Positions 52,610 through 61,812 of a stretch of DNA of 64,000 bases are shown here, one piece after another (the stretch's first letter is position 1; each line of letters starts with the position of its first letter). A program made the translations under genes and the position numbers. The DNA is from Hyperoplus lanceolatus (taxonomy: Eukaryota; Chordata; Actinopteri; Uranoscopiformes; Ammodytidae). The stretch is taken from the NCBI GenBank assembly GCA_026929865.2, contig CM049403.1, forward strand, positions 6,966,001 through 7,030,000. Reading direction: 5' to 3'. The notes under the pieces were generated by a model. The model saw only the letters and a list, made by a program, of their open reading frames with translations. It was not told the DNA's origin and ran no database searches.

Positions 52610-53380
52610 TTCAATAATTTATTGAAGCCATCAATTTAATACGTTTCTTCAAAAAATATGAAATAAAATTAATTTAAAACTGAATCCGAAATATAAGAAA
52701 TATGAATTCTAGCATGAATCTACCTGAATGATAGTACACCAATCCGTGTGTGTGCGCAAGGGCATATGTTTCTTCTTTGTGTGCGCCCGTGTTTGTGTTT
52801 GAGACAGATTGTGTGCCTGCCAATTTGTCAGGATTGGAGTAACAACAGTCTCATGCTGGGCTCCGTGTTGGCACCATCACAGAGTGACAAGACGCAATAC
52901 GATCTCATTGGAGGTGTACTTTGTTCCCATGGAAATTGGTCAATTTTAGCAGACGACTGAGAACTTCAGGTGGAGAGGCGGGAAGGTTGCATCCCAGAGG
53001 TACGCCCGCATAATTAAGCGTCCCCACCAGGGTATTCAGGGCTAACAGCAGGGTTTGTTGTGAATAGAGGTGGCGAACGAGGGTGTTGGAAAATCATAAC
53101 GCAGCACAGAACAATACCTCTCTCATTTTAGAGAGAATAGACTTTAAAAAAATTCTATTTATTTGAACTGTTTAAACAGTAACACATTATAAAAGTGATG
53201 TCATTATACCTGGTGTGCAACAGTGTTTCATTTTGTAATTCAGTATTACTTCTTTTGTCGAAATGACCACTATACTGCATTTGAATAAAGGGAATAATAC
53301 GCTTGTAAGACATTTCCTTGCTTTTCCTCGCTTGACTCAAACAACTTAATAGCTTTTTTGATATTCTCTTGTTATTTCAG

Positions 53381-55986
53381 AGGGCATCGCTGCTGCCATG
53401 TCTGATTCTCCTCAGCTAAATGCACAAGAGGACAAAGATGTGGAACCTGTGTCTTGACAGCCCGGGTCGTACTCAGGAGCCTTTATTACAGAGTCACACG
53501 TTCTCCCCGAAGAACAATGCTAACGCGGGCCTGTCCTCGGACAAACACCAAAAAAAACCTTTAAATGGAACCCAGCCGAAATCCATTTGTATACAGCGGT
53601 GTCCCTGCTGTTTCCCCATGCAGGGCATTCATTGCCTTCAGGAGCACTTGTTAATGGACCTGCTTCACACCCCACCTCAGAGGTACACTGTGTCCTGAAC
53701 AAAAGGCACAGAGACATCCGACAGTGTCCCGGAGAAGGCCACCAGCCCCGAGGTGTTACCAGCACCTAGTGAGCTTCAATCAGACGCTCGCAAGAAACAC
53801 AGCGGGGCCCGTGCTAAAAACACTGGCCACACAGCCAGGTGTCAACACGCCACCCTCTCACCACGAGCAGAAGGAGTCTAAACTGGCCCGTTCCGCACAG
53901 CAAATGCACATTAGCCAACCTTTGATAAAACAGACCATGAAAAAAACAAGACCTCGAGGCTCTTCAGATGATTACAATAAGGACAAAGTATTCAGATGGG
54001 ATTCTGCAAAGGAGCGCTTCTCGCACAATGATGGAAGGCTGGAAACCAGAGTGATGCACCAAAGAGATACAAAGCACAATGCATGTGTAAAAAGCATGTC
54101 GGCCTCTCTAGACAAGGTTAACAACAGCCTTAATCCCACTGCCAGAAGTCTGTGTTCCTGCAGTGGGGATGAGGTGGAAAATGTTGAAATTGCCAACCAA
54201 GAGGATCAATTGGGTACAAACCAATCTCATGAGCCCTATATTGATAGCACAGCACAAGAAGGTCGCGGTGATGAGGAGGGTGACCCTGAAGACAAAGACA
54301 GTTTGGGTCCAAGAAGAGTGGAAGAGTTGCAGGCGGAAGAAGTTGCGCAAGATACACTTTTCTTTTCGTGCACAAAATGCAATGTTAATTTTGAGGAGAA
54401 AAGACATTTCCATAGACATATGATGTATCATTTAGACGGGCATAATCAGGTGAACAGTGAGGATGTTTTGCAGCCCTTTGTATGCGGGGAGTGTGGGCGT
54501 TTGTTCTGTGATAGCAACTCCCTCATGAGCCACATCATTATTCACCAAGACAGGCTCGAAAACCTAATGGTGGAAATCAAAGGTCTCAAAAACACTGAAT
54601 TCAAGGACCCGGGCCGTACCGCAGTGCAGTGCCCGCAGTGTGTACTCGGTTGTACTTGCCCTAAAATCTTGGTCCAGCGCGCCAGAACACATGACAATCT
54701 GAAGCACTACTACTTCTGTGAGGAGTGTAACTACATGACACTGACGCAGCAAGCACTCGAAGCACACCTCCGTGTCACACACCTTAACGCACAGCAGCCC
54801 AGCTACAGGGACATGACTCGTACTAATGATGCACCAGAGAAACTAGACCGTGTTCAGTTTCAGGACAAAATGTGTTTTTTCTCTGGCAGAGATAAAGTAG
54901 TGTTGGGGAGGCATCAACGATCGCACTGTAGTAATTATACAAAGGTTTCTGACCGGCTAAAAGTCGCCAGGTCTAAACCAAATCTGTTAACATCTGTTTT
55001 TGGAGGAAAAGCCCATTTCCCCCATTGTAAAGAAGAGGTCCATTGCATTCACAATTACAAAGAAAATACTGTGAATTCTGCTCAGTTCGCCCATAACAGC
55101 CTCTCACCTTCTTTGTGGAGAGTGGACAGGCATGGAAAATTACTCCTACAACCGGTAGAAACATTACATGTGGCAACTGATCTCACCTGCGTGGAAGAAG
55201 ACACCGAAAACAATGTCTGGAAGGCTTTTGGCAGCTCAAAGCAGCTGGCAAACTGTCCTGCGGCCCCAGATCTTCTACTATCGGCCCAAAATCTTAAATT
55301 AGACCAGATGTTCTGCCAGGCGAGCAGGGGTTTACAGAAGCAGGAAAAGCAAAATGCTCCACCAACGAGAAAAATGTCAACACCCTTGCTTAAGACTATT
55401 GACAATATGAACGATGTTATATTGCCAAGACTTAGCCAGCGGCTCAAGAAAGAGTTTCCAGATAGGGAGTTAGAGAGAGGGAGCAGTAACTTCTGTAGTG
55501 ATGACACCAGTGGAGCTACAGGCAGCATTTTGAGAAGCAGCGAGAATGAAAGCAACCCGTACGCTCGAAGGTATTTCAGAAAGAGGCAGCAGAGCTTTCC
55601 AGTCAAAGACCAAAGCCCTCAAAGTGTGCTCAAAGACCAAGATAACGCAGACGAAGACTGCAGCGACATAGAGCAACTCATAATCAAGGAGGAGTACATA
55701 GAAAATACAGTGTGCGATGGATCATCCCCAGAGTCGCCTTGTATGTCTCCGAGTGACGCCTTTGATGTTTCCCCCACACCAGCTGTAGAACACAAGCCCT
55801 GTCCATACTGCCCGGCCATGTTTGAGTCTGGAGTGGGCCTGTCCAACCACGTGCGAGGGCACCTTCATCGAGTGGGTTTGAGCTATAACTCTCGGCACAT
55901 GATTTCACCGGAGCAGGTAACGTCGCGTGACCGTCAGCCACGAATACGCAGGAGGATCCCCTGTGGCCTGAGGAAAATGAGAAAAG
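53381..55986 (+). CDS. znf644: znf644 giant coding exon
   Basis: The acceptor TTGTTATTTCAG lies before 53381, and a good-context ATG (GCTGCCATGT) is at 53398. That frame meets TGA at 53455 and TAA at 53521. ZNF644-like sequence is seen in the same frame at about 53590-53690, shifts by about 53715, and continues in the main frame (open from 53655) to the donor AAAAG|GTATGAG at 55986/55987. Fingers: 54364-54432, 54478-54546 and 54712-54783 are intact; 54621-54690 and 54865-54927 are degenerate; 55794-55860 is the WIZ-type GLSNHVRGH finger. An acidic patch around 55650-55700 carries an IKEE SUMO-consensus (Lys codon 55686-55688). The 5' UTR part is 53381-53397. Confidence 0.9.
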
Positions 55987-58900
55987 GTATGAGTATTGGT
56001 TCAACTTATATCAGAGGGAATTAAACACTAACAATTCCACAAAAGGTTCTTTTTTATAAAGAAAGATAAATGGATAAACATAATTTTCAGTTACAATGGT
56101 TGGATCCGGAGGTTGAAACGGTGGATGGGCGTGTAGCACATCACACTCTCATTCAATAGGCTTTTTTTTTTGCATCCTGTCATAGAGCTGCAATAAATGT
56201 AAGCATCTTTTATTTCCCAGTGATGTGGCTTACATTCAGTTACTTGCAAAACCAAAGACATTGCCATAAACCCCAGATGTGCATTGTGTTAAGTGCTAGT
56301 TATCAGATGTTAGGATGCTATCATGTTAAACTAGCAAACATACCTGCTTATCAGTATGTTGCTATCATCATTGTGAACATGTAATGTTAGCATTCTGACA
56401 TCTTATTCTTCAATGCACCGCTTCGCCTTCGATTAGCCGAAGTCGGAATATAGGTCTTGTATAATACTTATCGTCTCTAACTTTGACCAAGTTTTTATTT
56501 TGCTAATCCTAATCCATAACTATAATTAATTTTCCACAAATACAATCATTCTTAACGTTAACCATTCGGCTATTGTGCCATTTGCAAATATTTTATTAGA
56601 ACCACACCGACCCACCACACATTCTAGAGGGGCACAAGTGATCATTGAGAGGGATTCTTTGTGTATGACTGTGACGACTTTCTTTTTTTTTTTTTTAGGA
56701 AAAAGTCTACCTAGCCTTTAATGACACTACAAAGCTGTTTAGAGCTGAGTGAAATCAAATCATTCTCTATAGGATTGTCATTATGACTGACCTCTTACAC
56801 ATTCTCACTTTATTTTCACATTGTCATTTCTATAGTAAATGTAGATGAAAGTTGCTTTACATTTACATATAGGCTTATGTGAGGTATGTGTTGATATTGT
56901 TAAATGAAGGCCAGTCTGTCTTGAAGAAATCCAAAACATTACACTGTCATGAGCATTAGCTTGGTGTTTTTTCTTCTTTCATTTCCATTTTTTGTGACAG
57001 AACTTTATGTGCCATTACAGCTGTTAAACCTGAAGGCCAAGAGGAGCACTCGTGTCCTCTGTGCTGGGGCTGGTTTGACACTAAGACCGGCCTCTCCAAC
57101 CATGTAAGGGGACACCTCAAACGGATGGGTGGAAGTGTTGGCAGCGCCAGCAGCAAGTCCCCGCTGTGTGTCCTAAATCAACTGCTACGGGACAGAGAGG
57201 AACATCTAAACATGCTCCAGGTCCTCAATAAGAGCCAGTTCTCCTCCTCAACATGCTCTGTCCCTGAGAAGATAACCAGCACTAATGGCCTGGACCTGAA
57301 GAGCTCGGCCATCCCACTGAAAATCCACTATGAGATAAGGAGTCCACATGCCATATTGGACAGCAGCTTGGTACCAAAACAGAAGGCAGAGGCTTTCTCA
57401 GCAAGGAATAAGCTCCAGGTAGATGCACAAAGAGGCACTACTGAGGCTCCATCAAGCACTTTAGTTGAACTGCTTCAAGTCAGACAGGAGCTCACAGCAG
57501 GATACAGCCAGCAAGCCTATGCAACCAGGACCAAAGATTACATGGAGGAGACACAGGTGACCAGTGTGGGAGCAAACCGGGCTAATGGTAGGGAGTCTCA
57601 TGCTATAAGCATGCTTTTTAAATTGATGTCTGATGTTTTGATCGTACTTTACATATGCAACATTTACTCTCAAAGCATCATACACTTTGTTTTTATCTCC
57701 CTGGATACGGACCTACAGTAGCCAATAAATCTGGAAAACTTTGAAAATTATGAACACATTGATGGTAAAGGGGCAAATAGTAATATTTTGTCCCTCACTC
57801 TCTTTACTTTTAAGGGTTTTCATTGTGCTGTATTGCACTAGGTATGTTTATAACATCACCACTCAACATCTGCACTCTTGATTTTCATTAATATTTCATT
57901 ACACATCCTTAATATCAGTCTACATATACCTGAACACTACAGGTAGTAAGTCAAAGAATGTGAGGATAGTCCACACTCATTTGTTTTTGGGAAAACACAC
58001 ATACAGCAGACTGAATGTCTCCAAAGTGCTTTTGAAGTTCAATTTAAAAACTCATGAGATCCTCTGGATGTTTAGTTGGAAGCCCATCATCCATGTTTAC
58101 ACAATTTAGTTTAATGTCTGTCCAAATCAAACTTTCATCAGACAGTTACTGAAAACCGACCACACAACCTTTTTCCTTTGCTCAAGAGTCCAATATTTGT
58201 GCTCTATGTGAGTTATACTGTTTATTTTAACAATTTGATTTCACCAAACATTTAAGTGATCTCCTATCACAATCATTCAAGATTTTTTTCCGATCACATT
58301 TCTTCCTCAAAGATGCTGAATCACCACTTTCCATCCAGGTTTTAATAATGCGTTGGACAGTTCTTAACACACTTTTAGTACTTGTTTCAGCATGTCCTTA
58401 GTTGTTCTCTTTGCTTGGTGAAGGGCAATAGCTTGACCCTTCTGAAACCAGAGTAATACATTTTCCACGACCACAGCATAGGTCTTTTGACATGGTTGTT
58501 TAAGAAATAATAAGCTATACACTGCATCAGTTAGGGTTGAATAACTTGTTGCCAACTTAAACATATTAATCACTGCCGTTTTCATCCAATGGAGGGCCCT
58601 TGCCTATTTGCTTAGTTAAATTCAGGTTGTGACTTTTCTTTTTGGCCAGGTAGTGTAGATATAGCTTTCTGCACTTTGTCCTAAAAAAGATTGCAATTTG
58701 AAGTACATCATTAATGTGTTCAAAATAATACATTTTCATAATTGAATTCATATTGAATCATCACCTCAAAGTCCATGACACCTTTGATCAACATGACATT
58801 TATTATTTGATAAACATTTATAAGACCTTTCCGTGCCAATGATAACATTATATGATTAGCTCAGATGACTTTGTAAAGTGACATTTCAATTTGGAAGATC

Positions 58901-61439
58901 TTTTGGGAGAACTACTCAATCATCCAATTTTTTGAATATTTTTTTTACAGCAGCAGTGTGATTGCCAGCTTTCTATCACAGGACTAACATATTTGTCTAG
59001 TTTGGAATCCTTTGTGGTTTTGGTTTGGAGGTGTGTGTGAAAATAGCCCCCCTGAAGACATATAATTGTGTTAAACTTCCACGGTAACACTTTCCAAAAA
59101 AGGAACGTGTAAATCAGATGCTTATAGAGTGAAAGCAGGTGGGAGAAAACTATAGAGCACACTGGGAGTAACAGTTTTTCTTGATAATAAAATAATTGCA
59201 TGAACTCAAACACTATCCGACAATGCTTTTTTTCCTACACTACTCCTATTCTACAGTCAAACTCTGATTTGAGGCCTTGATTTGAGATATATAAGCATCA
59301 GCTAAAGTGTATTTAACATGATGATCATCAAATGAAATATTCCATTAAAAGCTAAAGATTAAGCCCATGTTAGGTAACATTTTATAATAACTATCCGTTG
59401 TAACTCGTTAATAGATCATTAGTAAACTCTTAATTAATGATTATTAATGATTTGTTAAGTGTTTGTTAGCAGTTTGTTAAGGATTTATAACAATGGTAGA
59501 TAGTTAATAGCTTAATAATTGAATCAGTTCATCTGGGACGAGGCTGAAATAGGCTATAGACTATACACAGTGCATGGGCAACTGAGGGCAGCCCCATTTT
59601 CAAATATTTTTAAATAAACTCAATACACACTGTGCATGCCATGGACTTGAACGTGACGTGATCAGTTAATCTCGGATTACCTCCCAGATGAAACTGATTC
59701 AATTATTAAGCTATTAACTATCTACCATTGTTATAAATCCTTAACAAACTGCTAACAAACACTTAACAAATCATTAATAATCATTAATTAAGAGTTTACT
59801 AATGATCTATTAACGAGTTACAACGGATAGTTATTATAAAGTGTTACCAAATGTTAAATATAATCACATACATGTTTTGATCCTCTTGCCTTTTTCGCTG
59901 AGTTTAAATGAGGTGTTGTATCTTTCAGGGGAACGTGATTCCAATGAGGTATGTTTTGAGTGTAACAGCCCTTTACCCAGGCTTCCTGCTCACCTTCCAG
60001 TCTATACACACATGAAGAGGATTGGCATTATTGGAGCAGCAGGTAAGTGACGATAATGAATAGCTAAACGTCAACATGTATGTTTCCCTGTGCCACACAA
60101 TCAAATCTTTAGTTTAAAGGTCACATATTCTGCTCGTTTTCTGGTTCAAAGTAGTCATGTGGGTGTGTACTAGAAACTGTTTTCATGGTGTAGTGTCCAA
60201 AGAACCCTTTATATGTCTCACAGTGCCATTGCTGAATCTCCCCTGAACGTTTAAGACGCTTAAGATTTAAACCCCGCCTTCCAGAAAGCCTAGTCTGCTC
60301 TGGGTACCGGGGGTTGTGCTTATCACAGGTGGAGCTAGTGCTCAGTAAGGTTGGTAATAGGGGCTGTGGCTTTCCCCTTATGACATCATAAGGGGTGATA
60401 AATCTGAGTGGGGTTTTTGAACACAGGTTTTCAGAAGGGTGGAGGTGGTGGAAAAAGAGAGAGGGGTTTTTTTTTTCACATAGCCTATACATTGGAAGTC
60501 TCTAGACACACCCGGGACCCATATTAATGTTGAAGAAACTTGAAAAAGTTGCTTTTGCATAATAGGTGACCTATAATTTTTGTTTTATCAATGGTAATTG
60601 ATTACCATTGGGATTATTAGTGATGATGAAATAGTGCAGTGGTGTCTGTCTTTGCAGGCTATGATTATAAACAGAAGAAGCCAAGACCAAGACGCGGGCA
60701 CAAAAAGAAGATTTTTCCCGCCTTGAATGCTGAGATATACACACTCACCTGCAGGTACATACAGTAAATGCAAGCTTATATCTAACACAAAGTGTCACAG
60801 TTACATATTTTATATCGGTCAAAACTCTTGACAGGTTGTTATTCCTAATCTAGGAGCAGATAAGACATCTTAAAGAAAATAACCCCTGGGCACCTCCAAG
60901 AAAAGGCCTACTTGTTCCCGAAAAGAAAGTGCTTACAAAGTGCCCTTCCAATTGGCACAGCAGTTTAAATGTGGATAGTAAGTGTTGGCTGAACACTGTG
61001 ACAGGGTCCATTGTGCTGCCATGCACACCTTTTACACCTGATCGTAGTGGCTCTCGCTTCCACACATCCACATAGCGGATACTATTGTATGCTATTATCA
61101 ATGCTGTGCGGAAACTAAGCATTCATCATTGGCAGGTCCAGTATGACTTGGTAGAAACAACTGGTCTATAGGGAGGAGAATTCAATTATCTGGCCTATAG
61201 CTGAAAGTCAGAGAAGACCTTCAGTGTAAAAAATGCTGAATTTCACCACACTTCATCTGGTATACACAGGTTTAAGAGAGAGCATGTGCCCAGCAGCAGT
61301 GAGGCAGTCAGGGTTGATAGCCACCTCAGGTCCATCTACAAAGGCCTTAAAGGTGGAGTCAGGGATTCTGGAGAACTTGCTTGTGGTCAAAATCACTTTT
61401 TGTCAATCAGAATCAGTGAATATATTCCCATGATCCACT

Positions 61440-61524
<85 letters not shown>

Positions 61525-61812
61525 CACCTGAGCGACCAAGGCCAATCCAATTCCAACTGTGTGTTAGGGAGAGATCAAAACAATGCAATATTGTGCACTA
61601 ACTCTGGCTTTTCACCCATTTTAATCTTCTGCAGATTCTGTGACCTAGTCTTCCATGGACCCTTGTCTATCCAGGAGGACTGGATCAAGCATTTACAGCG
61701 CCACCTTCTGCACACTGCTGTGCCCCACTCAGGGTCAGGGATGGTAGAGGTTTTAGGTCTCCATCACAAAATACAAATAAGCATGTTTGGTGAGCATCCA
61801 GATCTTGAGTAG
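53398..61812 (+). CDS. znf644: znf644, C2H2 zinc-finger protein (whole coding locus, five coding exons)
   Basis: This is the ZNF644/WIZ-type nuclear zinc-finger gene, whose mammalian protein partners with WIZ and the G9a/GLP H3K9 methyltransferases. The coding exons 53398-55986, 57021-57587, 59929-60042, 60658-60754 and 61635-61812 join in matching phases (1, 1, 1, 2) with GT-AG borders. Recognised blocks in order: an N-terminal SLLFPHAG...VNGPASH match; the finger cluster starting [36 protein letters not shown]; a KQKK basic segment; and a C-terminal finger ending [12 protein letters not shown]. From the in-frame ATG at 53904 the product would be 1012 aa; human ZNF644 is about 1327 aa. The first ~430 bp are frame-disrupted (see findings), so the start is uncertain. 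The order and identity are secure; functionality of the N-terminus is not. Confidence 0.93.
54364..54783 (+). other. znf644: ZNF644 central zinc-finger cluster
   Basis: Four finger units. F1 CTKC...HRHMMYH and F2 CGEC...SHIIIH have all four ligands. The third unit CPQC...VQRARTH has Arg where the family has the first His (VQHAKTH in human, as I recall). The fourth, CEEC...AHLRVTH, is complete. Spacing between units follows the human protein, including the LM.EI..LK linker. Confidence 0.85.
57021..57587 (+). CDS. znf644: znf644 second major coding exon
   Basis: The acceptor is GCCATTACAG|CTGTT and the donor GCTAATG|GTAGGG; both are phase 1. It encodes the second WIZ-type finger ([11 protein letters not shown] then [12 protein letters not shown]), the [10 protein letters not shown] helix and the short LVELL motif also present in mammalian ZNF644. 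An alternative donor at ACACAG|GTGACC (57556) would be phase 0 and would break the join to the next exon, so 57587 is preferred. Confidence 0.92.
57588..59928 (+). other. znf644: znf644 intron
   Basis: A 2.3-kb intron. Contains the second giant-palindrome MITE (59373-59848), only 80 bp upstream of the next exon. No other coding signal seen. Confidence 0.85.
59373..59848. mobile_element. 476-bp giant-palindrome MITE, copy 2
   Basis: Almost identical along its whole length to 51936-52406, including the loop. Begins GGTAACATTTTATAATAACT and ends TTATTATAAAGTGTTACC. The flanks CCATGTTA (59365-59372) and AAATGTTA (59849-59856) share six of eight bases. Has the full left arm ('gatttgttaagtgtttgttagc') that copy 1 lacks. 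Confidence 0.88.
59929..60042 (+). CDS. znf644: znf644 small coding exon with degenerate WIZ-like finger
   Basis: The acceptor is TATCTTTCAG|GGGAAC and the donor GCAGCAG|GTAAGT; phase 1 in and out, 114 bp. The translation includes VCFECN...[15 protein letters not shown]: a CxxC, two spaced His, and a trailing KR.G, as in the [13 protein letters not shown] fingers of the same protein, but with altered spacing. I infer a derived WIZ-type finger. Confidence 0.85.
60114..60575 (+). repeat. Dispersed repeat family R2, copy 3 (longest)
   Basis: From 'tttaaaggtcacatattctgc' to 'gcataataggtgacctataa'; the two ends are inverted relative to each other. Contains the GTTTTCATGGTGTAGTGTCC core. Lies in the znf644 intron between exons 60042 and 60658. 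Confidence 0.72.
60658..60754 (+). CDS. znf644: znf644 penultimate coding exon (basic segment)
   Basis: The acceptor is GTCTTTGCAG|GCTATG and the donor CTGCAG|GTACAT. It encodes [15 protein letters not shown], a likely bipartite nuclear-localisation stretch also present in human ZNF644 (KQKKSRSRSGSKKK as I recall), then the first Cys of the C-terminal finger. The final Arg codon is split AG|A across the intron. Confidence 0.92.
61347..61440. mobile_element. Family M1, copy H (left arm only)
   Basis: TTAAAGGTGGAGTCAGGGAT, then 'tctggagaacttgcttgtggtcaaaatcactttttgtc' and 'agtgaatatattcccatgatccactacgtg', where the GT repeat takes over. The second arm is absent. Confidence 0.8.
61442..61518. 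repeat. (GT)n microsatellite
   Basis: Pure GT run beginning exactly at the position where other M1 copies carry a short GT stretch. Confidence 0.96.
61635..61812 (+). CDS. znf644: znf644 terminal coding exon (C-terminal finger)
   Basis: Starts after TCTTCTGCAG and stops at TAG 61810-61812. Joined to the previous exon it completes [19 protein letters not shown] then IKHLQRHLL, the intact C-terminal C2H2 finger, and the conserved SGSGMVEV tail motif of ZNF644. The extreme C-terminus (MFGEHPDLE) differs from mammals. Confidence 0.93.

Larger units (their letters stand above)
35543..53380 (+). other. znf644: Putative first intron of znf644
   Basis: If exon 1 is correct, this 17.8-kb interval is one intron bounded by GTGAGT and ...TTGTTATTTCAG. 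It contains five M1-family MITEs or fragments, one M3 MITE, a CGTTCCAA-family MITE plus a remnant, one giant palindrome nested in an M1 copy, a 9-bp-TSD element at 50254, two R3 copies and four CA/GT microsatellites. Complex non-repetitive stretches at about 44570-45240, 46540-46900, 48000-48190, 51370-51720 and 52750-53110 could be regulatory. If exon 1 is wrong, this is intergenic DNA. Confidence 0.45.
60755..61634 (+). other. znf644: znf644 last intron
   Basis: Contains a truncated M1 copy (61347-61440) running straight into a GT microsatellite (61442-61518). The acceptor is TCTTCTGCAG. Confidence 0.85.

Noticed and set aside
53575..53698. A finger-like CPCC...[10 protein letters not shown] in the +1 frame of the znf644 5' coding region
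   Set aside because: Spacing between ligands is wrong for C2H2, the frame closes at 53698, and the overlapping frame has the better match to ZNF644 (HAG...VNGPASH).
55082..55606. 174-codon open frame on the minus strand
   Set aside because: Lies entirely antisense to the znf644 coding exon, with no homology, and is explained as a shadow of the real frame.
57550..57560. Alternative donor ACACAG|GTGACC in znf644
   Set aside because: Its phase 0 does not fit the phase-1 acceptor of the next exon, whereas the donor at 57587/57588 does.
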